Shown piece after piece: positions 27,465 through 37,523 of a stretch of DNA of 64,000 nucleotides. How positions within the stretch are numbered: position 1 is the stretch's first letter; every line of letters begins with the position of its first letter. This DNA is from Acetobacter sp. (lineage in GTDB: Bacteria > Pseudomonadota > Alphaproteobacteria > Acetobacterales > Acetobacteraceae). The stretch is from assembly GCA_017413025.1 (NCBI GenBank), contig JAFPVE010000011.1, forward strand, positions 142,011-206,010, written 5' to 3'. The translations under genes were made by a program, and so were the position numbers. The notes under the pieces were generated by a model. It worked only from the letters and a program-made list of their open reading frames with translations, had not been told where the DNA came from and did no database searches.

Positions 27465-30407
27465 ATGCATAGCTCATCTTCTCACCGACATCCCGAAGTT
27501 GAACAAGAGGCTGATACTTTACGTCAACTTGAACATCATTTTAAACAAATTTCTCAAGATTTCTCACAACAGAGTGAGGATAATTTTGCAACGCGCCATA
27601 TTGGACCTACGCCCCAAGAGCAAACCTACATGCTCCAAAAGCTCGGTGTTTCCTCACTCGAGGCGTTAATCGATCAAACTTTACCCCATGAAATTCGTAC
27701 ACAAAAAGCTATTGGACTCGGTAAAGAATGGAGCGAATCGGCTGTTCTTGATCGTTTGCGTGCCATAGCCGCCCAAAACAAACGGTATACTTCTCTCATT
27801 GGACAAGGCTATTACGGCACGATTCTTCCCCCTGTTATTCAGCGTAATGTGCTTGAAAATCCGGCTTGGTATACCGCCTACACCCCCTACCAACCCGAAA
27901 TTAGCCAAGGTCGCCTCGAAGCCCTCTTTACTTTCCAAACCATGATCGCAGAACTGACGGGTTTAGATATTGCGAATGCCTCTCTCCTTGATGAGGCAAC
28001 AGCGGCTGCCGAGGCAATGACACTCGCCCACCGTATAACTTCTTCTTCACCAAAATTATTTTTTATAGATCACGAATGCCACCCTCAAACCATTGCCGTT
28101 CTCAAGACCCGCGCTGAACCTATTGGCATTCATGTTATTGTAGGAAATCCTTCAACAGACCTTGATGTCACACGTGTTTTTGGGGCGATTTTTCAATATC
28201 CGGGTACATCAGGCGACATTATAGACCAGCGCGATCTTATAGATTCTCTCCATGCCGAAGGTGCACTTGCCCTTATGGTCGCGGATCCGCTCGCTCTTAC
28301 ACTTCTTACTCCACCCGGGTTATTAGGCGCTGATATTGCTGTTGGATCTACCCAACGTTTTGGGCTTCCCATGGGCTTTGGCGGTCCACATGCCGCCTAT
28401 ATAGCCGTGCGTGATGCCTATAAACGCCATATCCCGGGACGGTTAGTTGGTTTATCGGTTGATTCGGCGGGGCAACCTGCCTATCGTTTAGCGTTACAAA
28501 CACGTGAACAACACATCCGTCGCGAAAAAGCAACCTCTAACATTTGCACTGCTCAAGTTCTTCCTGCGGTTATTGCCGCCATGTATGCCGTTTACCACGG
28601 ACCTGAAGGTCTTAAAGCCATTGCTTTACGTATTCATATGCTGACGGCATGCCTTGCCGCGGGGCTTCGTGCTCTCGATTATGTCGTTGAAACCGAATAT
28701 TTCTTTGATACGTTGACCATAAAAACCGGTGACACTGCCACCACTTTGTTACAACGTGCACAAACTTTAGGCATAAATCTATGTGATCGTGGTGCTGGGC
28801 ATATTGGGATTAGCCTTGATGAAACCTCTACCCTTCAAACCGTATTACGGGTTTGGTCTATTTTCTGCCCAGATTCTACGACTCTTCAAAATATAATACG
28901 TACTTTACCAATGCTTCCCTCGGCGTTACCCTCTACGTTGATACGCCAAACGGACTTTATGGTACAAGAGGTTTTTCACGCTTACCACTCAGAAACGGAT
29001 ATTTTACGCTATTTGCGCCGCCTTGCCGATAAAGACCTCGCGCTTGACCGTAGTATGATCCCGCTTGGATCATGCACAATGAAACTTAATGCTACGGTTG
29101 AAATGATGCCCATTACGTGGCCAGAATTTTGTGATCTTCATCCCTTTATCCCTTCTAAACAAGCCCGCGGATATGAAACTCTTCTGCATGACCTCACCCA
29201 ATGGCTTTGTGCCTTAAGCGGGTACGAGGCGATTTCTTTTCAGCCCAATTCTGGCGCACAAGGGGAATATGCCGGGCTTTTAGCGATTCGCCATTATCAC
29301 AAAGATCGTGGTGAAAGCCAACGCGTGATTTGCCTTATTCCCGAATCGGCACATGGAACGAACCCTGCCTCTGCCACAATGGCGGGGATGCGTGTTGTGA
29401 CTGTGCGCTGTGATCATGAAGGCAATATTGACCTTGAGGATATGTACCATAAAATTGATACCCATGCGCCAGAACTCGCTGCGGTTATGGTTACTTACCC
29501 CTCAACGCATGGTGTTTTTGAAGAAAATATACGTTCTTTGTGCGATAGAGTACACCAAGCCGGTGGACAAGTGTATATTGACGGGGCAAATATGAACGCA
29601 CAAGTAGGGCTTGCACGCCCTGCTGATTATGGCGGCGATGTTAGCCATTTTAATCTTCATAAAACTTTTTGCATTCCCCATGGTGGTGGCGGTCCGGGGA
29701 TGGGTCCTATTGGCGTGCGTCAGCATTTAGCCCCCTATTTACCCGGTTCTCCTTGTGGTGTGTCTCCATGCGTAACGTCTCTCACCGTAGGACCCGTTAG
29801 TGCAACACCCTTTGGTTCTGCTTCTATTCTCCCCATTTCTTGGGCGTATATGCGCCTTATGGGCGATGAGGGGCTTAAACGAGCTAGCCAAGTCGCTATT
29901 CTCAATGCGAATTATATCGCAACCCGTTTATCAGAAGCATACCCTGTGCTCTATCGAGGAAAACATGGGCGTGTTGCTCATGAATGTATTCTTGACCTAC
30001 GCCCCATAAAAACAGCCACAGGTGTGAGTGTTGATGATATTGCCAAACGACTCATCGATTATGGCTTCCATGCCCCTACTGTAAGCTTTCCTGTAAGTGG
30101 TACTTTTATGGTCGAACCCACAGAATCAGAAGGGCTTCGTGAGCTCGATCGTTTTTGTGAAGCCTTGTTAAGTATTCGTGCCGAAATAGCAGCGATTGAA
30201 CAAGGAGAATATTCTGTTGAGAACTCTCCCTTACGGCATGCCCCTCATACTGCCGCCGCTGTTACAGCACAAAATTGGACTCTTCCTTACCCTCGCACGC
30301 TAGGGGCATGCCCTCGTGGCGTTTCTTATAGCACAAAATATTGGTCACCTGTAGGGCGCATTGATGCCGTTTATGGGGATCGTCATCTTGTCTGTGTTTG
30401 GCGTTAA
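27465..30407 (+). CDS. gcvP: glycine dehydrogenase (decarboxylating), P protein
   Basis: A 980-residue single-chain PLP enzyme (both halves fused, the form of most proteobacteria) that decarboxylates glycine onto the lipoyl arm of GcvH. The N-terminus has [13 protein letters not shown]; the second half has the PLP lysine in [18 protein letters not shown] near residue 732, preceded by [12 protein letters not shown]. Start ATG 27465 has AGGA nine bases upstream; an in-frame GTG at 27447 is less likely. The frame is intact over nearly 3 kb. Confidence 0.97.
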   Translation: MHSSSSHRHPEVEQEADTLRQLEHHFKQISQDFSQQSEDNFATRHIGPTPQEQTYMLQKLGVSSLEALIDQTLPHEIRTQKAIGLGKEWSESAVLDRLRAIAAQNKRYTSLIGQGYYGTILPPVIQRNVLENPAWYTAYTPYQPEISQGRLEALFTFQTMIAELTGLDIANASLLDEATAAAEAMTLAHRITSSSPKLFFIDHECHPQTIAVLKTRAEPIGIHVIVGNPSTDLDVTRVFGAIFQYPGTSGDIIDQRDLIDSLHAEGALALMVADPLALTLLTPPGLLGADIAVGSTQRFGLPMGFGGPHAAYIAVRDAYKRHIPGRLVGLSVDSAGQPAYRLALQTREQHIRREKATSNICTAQVLPAVIAAMYAVYHGPEGLKAIALRIHMLTACLAAGLRALDYVVETEYFFDTLTIKTGDTATTLLQRAQTLGINLCDRGAGHIGISLDETSTLQTVLRVWSIFCPDSTTLQNIIRTLPMLPSALPSTLIRQTDFMVQEVFHAYHSETDILRYLRRLADKDLALDRSMIPLGSCTMKLNATVEMMPITWPEFCDLHPFIPSKQARGYETLLHDLTQWLCALSGYEAISFQPNSGAQGEYAGLLAIRHYHKDRGESQRVICLIPESAHGTNPASATMAGMRVVTVRCDHEGNIDLEDMYHKIDTHAPELAAVMVTYPSTHGVFEENIRSLCDRVHQAGGQVYIDGANMNAQVGLARPADYGGDVSHFNLHKTFCIPHGGGGPGMGPIGVRQHLAPYLPGSPCGVSPCVTSLTVGPVSATPFGSASILPISWAYMRLMGDEGLKRASQVAILNANYIATRLSEAYPVLYRGKHGRVAHECILDLRPIKTATGVSVDDIAKRLIDYGFHAPTVSFPVSGTFMVEPTESEGLRELDRFCEALLSIRAEIAAIEQGEYSVENSPLRHAPHTAAAVTAQNWTLPYPRTLGACPRGVSYSTKYWSPVGRIDAVYGDRHLVCVWR

Positions 30408-30605
30408 GTCTGGCTCCAAAAGTACAGACTCCCCACCCCCATAGCTGCAAAGGTATAGGAGTCTTATAGTTCTTATAAACTCTAAACATGCCACAGAGGT
30501 TTATAAAAGAAAAAAGCGTATTCCGCAGAGGCACAAAAGAGGAAAAAGAGAGCAATCACAACACAGCTATAAAAACTGAAAGCTATCAACAACGGAAAAC
30601 ACCCC

Positions 30606-30977
30606 ATGAAAATAGTAATACGCTTGACTTTTCTTTGCCTTGCTGTTTTTCTTATGATCTTTCATCAACATGAAAGTAACGCCCAAGAAAGAAGCCTACC
30701 TCCAAAACAACCCTATCTGACAGGTGTTATTATCCCCAAACCTACCCCAAAAACATGCTCTGATTACTATCTCACTCATCATCTTAAGCTTAAAAAAGCC
30801 ATAAGTGTTATTTTACATTCTCTTATCAACAAAGGGCTAATGACTCAAAAAGAATTTGATCACGCTGTCGCAGAGGGAAAGACTGGGAATTTCAAAGATA
30901 TAGATACCGCGTTAGCCCTGTTTCAACCGAAAGCACTTCGTGACTATTTAATTATTTGTGAAGGATTTAATCCGTAA
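30606..30977 (+). CDS. exported protein, shortest member of a local three-gene family
   Basis: 123 residues with a signal peptide (hydrophobic core from residue 6, cleavage likely after SNA). The mature part has two blocks shared with the next two leftward genes: PxxxTCSDYYLTHHLKLKKA near residues 49-66 and DTALALFQPKALRDYLIICE near the end. Two conserved cysteines may form a disulfide. No heptad insert is present between the blocks, unlike the other two. Function unknown. It faces the other two genes tail to tail. Confidence 0.7.
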   Translation: MKIVIRLTFLCLAVFLMIFHQHESNAQERSLPPKQPYLTGVIIPKPTPKTCSDYYLTHHLKLKKAISVILHSLINKGLMTQKEFDHAVAEGKTGNFKDIDTALALFQPKALRDYLIICEGFNP

Positions 30978-30997
30978 AGGTGTTTTTGAGAAAACCC

Positions 30998-31927
30998 TTA
31001 GAATAATTGTCCCCCAGGTATTAAATTGGGCTGAACATGTACGTGCTGCTTTAATTCGGATTTAAATAAAAACGGAGATTTGGCGTAAGAAGGCAGAATA
31101 ATGGCAACGGGTTGATGTGTAGCTTGCCCAATCTTTAGACAGCCAACCATAAAAGAAGGCCACTTTTTGGGGGTCAACTGCTCATAGAGAGCGATAAGAT
31201 CGGCATAATTCCCGTTTTTAGTTGCCGCTACGGCTTTGTTAAACGCCACGATACGAGGGGTCGTAACTTTAGCAAGCTGCGCAAATTTATTATTATACTT
31301 TTCAAATTTTTGAGTATCTTGCTCAAATTGGTTCGTTTTCTGCTCGAATTGGTTCGTTTTTTGTTCAAATTGGTTCGTTTTTTGTTCAAATTGGTTCGTT
31401 TTTTGTTCAAATTGGTTCGTCAGCGGTAAGGATTGTCTTATTAAGGCGTTCATCTTGTTCATAAAACTACTATTTTGAGGGTTGTCGTGATTCAGACCTT
31501 GAAGGATTTGTTTAGTGTCAGCCGTCACTTGTTTACCTAATGCAGCCACTTGCTTACCTTCTACATCCACTTGTTTAGTATCAGAATTCACTTGTTTACG
31601 GTCAGTAGTCACTTGCTTTCCGAACGCAGCGTTTTGCCAGCCCCAGATGATATATTGTCTCAACTTTTGATTTTTAATAGGCTTGAGCAGATATAGCCCT
31701 GTGGCATATTCCTCAGCCTTTGCTAGTTGAAGATGTGTATTCACATAAGAAACAGAGCAAGTTTCTTGGCTTGGCTGTGGAGGTGTTGTGGCATTGAGGT
31801 AGGTTGTCAACATCACTAAATTATTTTCTTGCTTTTGATCCTGATGATGGCTACACCCAGCAAGAAAAACAGCAAAGCTCACACCACACAACAATTTTAA
31901 CGGGGGTAGATTCAAGGATGTTTTCAT
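30998..31927 (-). CDS. lipoprotein with two heptad-repeat arrays, member of the local three-gene family
   Basis: 309 residues. The lipobox FLAGC at residue 25 marks an outer-membrane or periplasmic lipoprotein. Block one is QETCSVSYVNTHLQLAKA; block two is ADLIALYEQLTPKKWPSFMVGC near residue 265. Between them are two arrays of seven-residue repeats: about six of the type GKQVTTD/RKQVNSD, and about five of TNQFEQK followed by diverged copies. Such heptads should form a long coiled coil. Function is not recognised; the arrangement suggests an envelope-tethered rod with a conserved cap. Confidence 0.75.
   Translation of the reverse strand: MKTSLNLPPLKLLCGVSFAVFLAGCSHHQDQKQENNLVMLTTYLNATTPPQPSQETCSVSYVNTHLQLAKAEEYATGLYLLKPIKNQKLRQYIIWGWQNAAFGKQVTTDRKQVNSDTKQVDVEGKQVAALGKQVTADTKQILQGLNHDNPQNSSFMNKMNALIRQSLPLTNQFEQKTNQFEQKTNQFEQKTNQFEQKTNQFEQDTQKFEKYNNKFAQLAKVTTPRIVAFNKAVAATKNGNYADLIALYEQLTPKKWPSFMVGCLKIGQATHQPVAIILPSYAKSPFLFKSELKQHVHVQPNLIPGGQLF
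31322..31420. repeat. 21-bp tandem repeat encoding heptads
   Basis: Four full and one partial copies of a 21-base unit (consensus TTCAAATTGGTTCGTTTTTT plus G on the + strand). Copies three and four are identical, and the first two differ at three or fewer positions. It encodes the heptad NQFEQKT inside the lipoprotein. Because the unit is a multiple of three, copy-number change alters rod length without breaking the frame. Confidence 0.95.
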
Positions 31928-31989
31928 TTTTTAACTTCCTGTGTGCGTTGCAACACTTGCACCATTGTACATAAATTTATAAACTCCCT

Positions 31990-33106
31990 CTAGCGACCAG
32001 AGGGCCAATTCTTAGCACAGCTGATGAGAAAATTACGCCATGGGGTGGGTGGGAGCTGCGAAAAAATAGCGATGAAGTCTGCGCCATTATTCTCGTTGTT
32101 CGCTTCTTTCAGGGCTTGCGTCACATTAGCGTAACGACTTTTAGATTCCTGTACGAGTTGCATCACTTGCGGTAATATTATCGATTTCATATTTTGTGCT
32201 TCTTCTTGCAGTTTTTGTACCGTTTTCTGCAGTTTCTGTTTCATTTGCTCCGCTTTCTGTAAGAGTTGCTCATCTTTCAGTTCAAATGACTCAATTTGGT
32301 TGATACTCATCCCACGACTTGGAGGTAAGAGTACAGAGTTTGCAAGCGGTAACGTTTCGTTATCCATCTCATGCACTTTGTTAACAATTTCAAACAGTTT
32401 GTCCTCTATAGCGAACAGCTGCACATTAGGTTGCCATACATATAGATTTATATAGCCTACGCCTGCATGGTAGAGAGCAGGGTGACTTTTTCCATAAGCA
32501 TTAGAACAAGTTTCTTGGCTTGCTTGCGGAGGTGTTGTGGTATTGACGGCTGTTTTCCACGTTTGTACCTGTTTCATTGTCAGATTCTGCATCTTTGACA
32601 TAATTTTTTTCTCTTTTTGCAGAAGAGCATATTCTCCTTGCAGAGGATTATCTTCTTCTTGCAGAATATGACCTTCTCCCAGCAGAAGACTACCTTCTCT
32701 TATCAAAAGATTTCTTTCTGCCGATAGATCTTTTCCCTCTTTCATAAGTATTGTCGCACAGCCCAGCAAAAAGTGAGAGAGGGCTGGTGGATTCATTTGG
32801 GCATAAATTTCCTCTAGAGGCACAGGATCATTACGCATCTCAAGCTCTTTTAAGCTTGCGATCAGGGTAAAAACTGCGATCTGAGGAGGGATACCTTTTT
32901 CTGCCGCCTCTTTGATCACCCATCGTTCCTCCCCTCCTTTGATATCGTCGGCAATCTGAGGATTAAAAAAACATGCCTTGGCTGATGGTTTGGGATAGTT
33001 TTTCTGTCCCACCCATCGAAAATACTACAGCCTGAAAGAGAAACAGCGAGGCTTATACCTAACAAAAATTTTAGGGGGGGGGTAATGAACATTTTTTTAG
33101 CCTCAT
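31990..33106 (-). pseudogene. third heptad-repeat family lipoprotein, out of frame in its signal region
   Basis: An intact frame of 340 codons (GTG 33012 to 31990) lacks a signal peptide, but the frame just upstream encodes one: PPLKFLLGISLAVSLSGCS, a lipobox closely matching its neighbour's. Adding one A to a run of five (32999-33003) joins them as WDRKNYPKPSAK. A nine-base C run (coding strand) lies at the start of the signal. From ATG 33106, which has AAGGA eight bases upstream, seven Cs would keep the frame but nine do not; from ATG 33092 nine Cs are in frame. The body has two family units, each ending in a FLLGC/FLISC block, with heptads of xLLxxEx type between them. Confidence 0.65.
33074..33082. 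repeat. G9 (C9 on the coding strand) homopolymer in a lipoprotein signal sequence
   Basis: Nine G on the + strand fall within the first dozen codons of the family lipoprotein that reads left. Tract length decides which of two ATGs (33106 or 33092) is in frame with the lipobox. Confidence 0.9.
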
Positions 33107-33147
33107 GGCATATTTCCTTATTCTCTTATCATCTGAACCAGTTTTTA

Positions 33148-34182
33148 CTAGCTTCTCTTTTGAGTCTTTTGCGCAAGAAAGAACCTACGGCAAAGCCACC
33201 ATAGAAATAACATGACTAAAAAAGCTGTCAAACGCTTCTGTAAAGCCGAAGAAACAAAAAAACTTAACGGGCTTTCTAATCGACGTGCTTTTTCATCATA
33301 AGCACCATTAGCGGTCAAGCACCCTTTGACAGGGCTATAGAGCGCATCGGGGAGAGAGGTTTCGGTTTCAGTTTCAATCCAATCATGTCCCATCTGGTCT
33401 TTATAGCCGTATATCGCACGATAAGAACGCCAAGAATATGGTAAAAAACGACTTAAGAAATCAGGCACTAAAGCCCCAAGTCCGATAGAAATCGAATCGC
33501 TTCGGCTAAAAACAGCCCGACAAATGGCTTCTGCTGCTACTTCAGGCGCATAAACAGCCCCATAGGGTTGCATCATTTTCCCTGTTAAATTCCGTGTCCA
33601 CCCGTAGCGAGTGGTATTTATCGCCGGCAAATTGACCATAACGACACGAATATTATCCGCATCGTGCCGAAGTTCGACGCGTAGACTTTCACAAAAAGCG
33701 CGCAACCCTGCCCGTGCTCCATTTTCAACAGCTTGAAGCGGAAGATCGCGTAAATGAAGGGCAAGATCGAGGTTGATAATCGTGCCAACACCGCGCCGAC
33801 GCATAACCTCTAAGGCGGCAAGTGTGCCGTGAATACTGCCCATATAGGTTACATAAGTAGCCCGTTGAATATCGGCGACAGGTAAGTCGGCAACTTGCCC
33901 AAAAGCAGAAGCCCCTGCGCCATTGACCCAAACAGCAATAGAGCCTAACTTTTCTTCAACCGTCGCAGCAGCATGGCTTACAGCCTGTGCATGGGTAACA
34001 TCAAGCGGGATCATCAACGAACGAACATGATGCCGATCAAGAACGTGTGCGGTTTCTTGTAAACGGTCTGCATCACGCCCAAGTAAGGCAATATCAAAAC
34101 CAGCCCGTCCGAGAGCAACAGCCGTTGCCCGCCCAATCCCTGAACCCGCTCCAGTAATAACTGCTACAGATGTCGATACCAT
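33148..34182 (-). CDS. short-chain dehydrogenase/reductase with C-terminal membrane anchor
   Basis: 344 residues. The NAD(P) motif TGAGSGIGRATA is near residue 10, NGAG near 88, and the catalytic region contains YVTYMGS rather than a clear classical YxxxK. After the dehydrogenase domain (about 250 residues) comes a linker and a hydrophobic helix (AFLVMLFLWWLCRRFF) near residue 320, so it is probably membrane-tethered. Substrate not predictable. It does not seem to share an operon with its neighbours. Confidence 0.8.
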   Translation of the reverse strand: MVSTSVAVITGAGSGIGRATAVALGRAGFDIALLGRDADRLQETAHVLDRHHVRSLMIPLDVTHAQAVSHAAATVEEKLGSIAVWVNGAGASAFGQVADLPVADIQRATYVTYMGSIHGTLAALEVMRRRGVGTIINLDLALHLRDLPLQAVENGARAGLRAFCESLRVELRHDADNIRVVMVNLPAINTTRYGWTRNLTGKMMQPYGAVYAPEVAAEAICRAVFSRSDSISIGLGALVPDFLSRFLPYSWRSYRAIYGYKDQMGHDWIETETETSLPDALYSPVKGCLTANGAYDEKARRLESPLSFFVSSALQKRLTAFLVMLFLWWLCRRFFLAQKTQKRS

Positions 34183-34362
34183 TATTGAACCATAACTCTT
34201 TTGAATGCTTATTCGTTTAAGATAACCTATGACGACGCGAATCGTTTTGAAACAAAACTTAACAAAGATTTTTTTTAACGAAATAACGATATTATTTCAA
34301 GAAACAAGAAAACATTAAAGTCGCCCTAAAAACAAAGATAAAAAAAGAAATACTCATTCTTT

Positions 34363-35544
34363 TTATCTATCAATGAGTAAAGACGTCACTCTTTTTTTGA
34401 AAGGGTTTGTCTTATCCGCCAGCTGTAAACATGCCTGACGGATATAGCAAAAGGGCGTTTCATCACGCGTATAAAGCGTTGCAATACCATTTGTACCCGC
34501 AAATAAAGGGGCTGTTACCCGCCGGTGCCGTTGCTCAAAACGACGTAAACCCTCTTTAGCACCCATATCTCCCTTTTCTGTCAGCGATTCTAATACAGCA
34601 CGCACAAGCGTTTCTTGCCCTTTAAGCCCAAGATTAAACCCGTGTGCTGTAATAGGGTGCATACCTACAGCCGCATCACCCACAAGGGCAAGACGTTGTG
34701 TCACAAACCGATGCGCATAAACGCCTTTTAACGGGTAGATATGGCATGTACTCACACGACGCATAGCCCCTAGCCTGCCCCCGACACGGCGCGTTATTTC
34801 GTGGTTAAACGCCTCTTGAGAAAGAGTCAGTATGTGGTGATTTTCTGCCTCTGATAGCATGAGAACCAAAGATGAAACCATCCCATTAAGGGGCAATAGA
34901 GCAATGGTTTGTCCCTTATCAAACCATTGTAAAGCTACATTGTTATGGTGTATGTCATGCGCCATACGACAAACGAGCATTGTTTTCTTAAAATCATGCA
35001 CGATTGCTCCTATGCCAGCCCGTTGACGCGTCGGCGAAAAGCGACCATCAGCTGCCACAACTAACGACGCCCGAATTTCATGCCCAGAAGAGTCGCGCAC
35101 AAGAGTATAAGTCGGCTCAAAATGAAGAAAATCGACATCAGCCTGAAAAAATAAAGACACATTCTTTTGTTGAGAAACCGCTACAGACAGCGCACGACGA
35201 ATGACATGATTCGCAACAAGCCAGCCTAAAACCTCAACGCCGTACCCTTGCGTGTCAAAACGAAGGGCACGGAGGAAATCCCCCGTTTCAACACGCGCTT
35301 CTCTTAAAGGCGAAATTTCTGCCGATTCTATAAACGACCACGCGCCTATTTCTTGAAGAATACGCACAGAACTATGCGTAAGAGCAATTTCTCGCCCATC
35401 AAAAGCAGGATTTTCCCAATCGGCTTGGGCAAGACGCTCTATAACAACAACACGTAAACCTTCCCGTGCAAAAGAAAGAGCTGTTGCCAACCCGACAGGA
35501 CCACCCCCAACAACCACAACATCCGTTTGTATAACAGAAACCAC
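34363..35544 (-). CDS. UbiH/UbiF/COQ6-family FAD monooxygenase (ubiquinone hydroxylase)
   Basis: 393 residues. N-terminal FAD motif VVVVGGGPVGLATALSFAREG, middle DG-type motif VVAADGRFSPTRQRAGI, and the C-terminal GDAAVGMHPITAHGFNLGL, all hallmarks of the ubiquinone-ring hydroxylases. It most likely adds one ring hydroxyl in ubiquinone synthesis at the inner membrane; which carbon cannot be told from sequence. Monocistronic by spacing. Confidence 0.88.
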   Translation of the reverse strand: MVSVIQTDVVVVGGGPVGLATALSFAREGLRVVVIERLAQADWENPAFDGREIALTHSSVRILQEIGAWSFIESAEISPLREARVETGDFLRALRFDTQGYGVEVLGWLVANHVIRRALSVAVSQQKNVSLFFQADVDFLHFEPTYTLVRDSSGHEIRASLVVAADGRFSPTRQRAGIGAIVHDFKKTMLVCRMAHDIHHNNVALQWFDKGQTIALLPLNGMVSSLVLMLSEAENHHILTLSQEAFNHEITRRVGGRLGAMRRVSTCHIYPLKGVYAHRFVTQRLALVGDAAVGMHPITAHGFNLGLKGQETLVRAVLESLTEKGDMGAKEGLRRFEQRHRRVTAPLFAGTNGIATLYTRDETPFCYIRQACLQLADKTNPFKKRVTSLLIDR

Positions 35545-35602
35545 CTTCTAAAAACCTTACGGTATAAACATTATATTTTTACATAATATTTTTACACAGG
35601 TT

Positions 35603-35977
35603 TTATACAGGAAAAAGGGGTAAAGGTTTACCACCTAGTAAATGAATATGAAAATGAGGCACTTCCTGCCCGCTATCAGGTCCGGCATTCGTAATGAGGC
35701 GATAGCCGTTTTTCTCTAATCCCATATGCCGTGCCACTTCTCCGACAGATCGCATCACACCAACAATTTCATCAGGAGAGGCTTTCGTATGAAAATCCAT
35801 AAAAGAAACATAAGCCTGACGTGGAATAATGAGTACATGCACAGGGGCTTTTGGCGCAATATCATGAAACGCCATAACCCACTCATTTTCAAAAACCTTA
35901 TTACAAGGCACTTCGCCCCGTAAAATACGCGCAAAAACATTTTGAGAATCGTAAGGCGCTTTTCCGTCTATTTGCAT
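35603..35977 (-). CDS. HIT-family nucleotide-binding protein (HinT-like)
   Basis: 124 residues from ATG 35977, which has GGGAGG at good distance (the frame is open further, to 36040). The histidine triad reads HFHIHLLGG near the C-terminus; VFARILRGEVPCNKVFE and FHDIAPKAPVHVLIIP are the typical N-half. Members hydrolyse AMP-amidates such as adenylated lysine. It lies downstream of the his genes, an arrangement common in alphaproteobacteria, though separated here by about 330 bp. Confidence 0.93.
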   Translation of the reverse strand: MQIDGKAPYDSQNVFARILRGEVPCNKVFENEWVMAFHDIAPKAPVHVLIIPRQAYVSFMDFHTKASPDEIVGVMRSVGEVARHMGLEKNGYRLITNAGPDSGQEVPHFHIHLLGGKPLPLFPV

Positions 35978-36305
35978 GGCTCTAACCTCCCTTTCTCTGA
36001 ACGATACACAGCCACAACGTATTACCCTCAAAGAGAACACTACTCGAATGATTTCTTTCGGTAGTTTTTAGATTATTTTAATTATTATTTCTTAATTATT
36101 TTACTCTTTTAGATGCTTTCTATTGCAATCCTCATATGCCAAATCAAAACAAAATTTACACCGAATTTAACACAAGCCGACAGCAGACGCAACTTTGTCC
36201 CGATAAAGAAGAAAAAAGGTTAAGCCCTTTAGTCGTTACCGTTATAAATTTTTTATAAATTTTTCTATTAACATCTTCCTTTATTTTTCATTTAACCCTT
36301 ATTTT
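35978..36305. other. 328-bp gap between hisE and the HIT gene, with one weak small ORF
   Basis: Mostly AT-rich. On the + strand an ATG at 36136 opens a 40-residue frame ending at 36258 (starting MPNQNKIYTEFNTS and ending PLVVTVINFL) whose composition looks protein-like, but it lacks a ribosome site and I do not recognise it. Promoter for the HIT gene expected here. Confidence 0.3.
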
Positions 36306-36755
36306 TCATTTAAGAAGTCTTTCGTTCATAGAGCGAGACGCCTTTTCAACAATACCGCTCACTCCCTCACGACGCTGTAACTCTGTCCAAACTTCATCGG
36401 GTGTTATGCCAACAGATACCCATAAAACCATAAGATGATAAAGCACATCGGCACTTTCTTTAATAAAAAGATCACGACGCCCCGCTACAGCCTCAATCAC
36501 ACACTCAACGGCTTCTTCACCAAATTTTTGTGCTATTTTTGCCGTGCCTCGTGCTAGTAATTTAGCAGAATAACTCACATTAGGATCTATATCTTTACGG
36601 CTTTGTATCACGTGATAGAGATCCTCTAAAATACGGCTATCAGGCGTAGAAATATCGACGTGCTGCGTTAAAAAAGACTGTTCGTTTGTTGGCTTGGTTT
36701 CTTGTTGATTATGACACAACTTACTATCATGGGGCATTATATATTTCTCTCTCAT
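36306..36755 (-). CDS. hisE: phosphoribosyl-ATP pyrophosphatase
   Basis: 149 residues; histidine biosynthesis step 2, removing pyrophosphate from phosphoribosyl-ATP. The MazG-like helices carry [26 protein letters not shown] and [13 protein letters not shown], the metal-binding glutamates and aspartate of the family. About 40 residues longer at the N-terminus than usual; an internal ATG seven codons in is an alternative start, and the extension has no recognised motif. Its ATG directly follows the hisF stop (TGAATG), so it is translationally coupled. Last gene of hisB-H-A-F-E. Confidence 0.93.
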   Translation of the reverse strand: MREKYIMPHDSKLCHNQQETKPTNEQSFLTQHVDISTPDSRILEDLYHVIQSRKDIDPNVSYSAKLLARGTAKIAQKFGEEAVECVIEAVAGRRDLFIKESADVLYHLMVLWVSVGITPDEVWTELQRREGVSGIVEKASRSMNERLLK

Positions 36756-37523
36756 TCATAGAACGTCTATATTTCTTACAGGACATTGTGTTTCTGCTAA
36801 ATAATTTTTGACTTGGGCAATTGAAAATTCCCCAAAATGAAAAACACTAGCCGCTAATAAACCCGTTGCACCAGCACGCGCACCTTCTACAAAATGTTCG
36901 AGTGTGCCAACACCCCCAGAAGCCACAACAGGTAAACGCACAGCTGACGTTACAGCACACAATAAAGGAATATCAAAACCTGATTTTGTCCCATCTCGAT
37001 CCATAGAAGTCAGTAAAATTTCCCCGGCACCACGCTCTGCCACTTCCCGACACCATGCTATTGCATCACGTCCTGTAGGATTGCGCCCCCCATGGGTATA
37101 AACCTCCCATTGGTTGGGGGCAACTTGTCTTGCATCTACCGCCACAACCACACATTGACTCCCAAACCGATTCGCCGCTTCATTGATCAATTCGGGACGC
37201 TTAACTGCAGCGGAATTGATCGCGCATTTATCAGCCCCAACCAAAAGTAAGCGACGCATATCTTCCACACTACGCACCCCACCACCAACGGTTAAAGGGA
37301 GAAAAATACGCTCCGCCGTATGACTCACAACATCAAGAATCGTTTCATGATTTTCATGGCTAGCTGTAATATCAAGAAATGTCAACTCATCGGCACCAGC
37401 TGCATCATAAAACGCTGCCTGTTCTACAGGGTCACCCGCATCACGCAACGAAACAAAATTAACGCCTTTAACAACACGCCCATTTTTAACATCTAAACAT
37501 GGGATAATACGTAATTTTAACAT
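36756..37523 (-). CDS. hisF: imidazole glycerol phosphate synthase cyclase subunit
   Basis: 255-residue (beta-alpha)8 barrel that, with HisH, converts PRFAR and ammonia to imidazole glycerol phosphate and AICAR. Start [20 protein letters not shown] with the catalytic Asp of CLDVKNG; phosphate loops [11 protein letters not shown] and [11 protein letters not shown]; the second catalytic Asp in [16 protein letters not shown] 37523 chosen over the upstream 37562 because it gives the standard N-terminus; it overlaps the end of hisA by seven bases. Confidence 0.96.
   Translation of the reverse strand: MLKLRIIPCLDVKNGRVVKGVNFVSLRDAGDPVEQAAFYDAAGADELTFLDITASHENHETILDVVSHTAERIFLPLTVGGGVRSVEDMRRLLLVGADKCAINSAAVKRPELINEAANRFGSQCVVVAVDARQVAPNQWEVYTHGGRNPTGRDAIAWCREVAERGAGEILLTSMDRDGTKSGFDIPLLCAVTSAVRLPVVASGGVGTLEHFVEGARAGATGLLAASVFHFGEFSIAQVKNYLAETQCPVRNIDVL

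Noticed and set aside
31322-31420. CRISPR-like array
   Set aside because: The 21-bp units are directly adjacent without spacers and encode heptads in frame.
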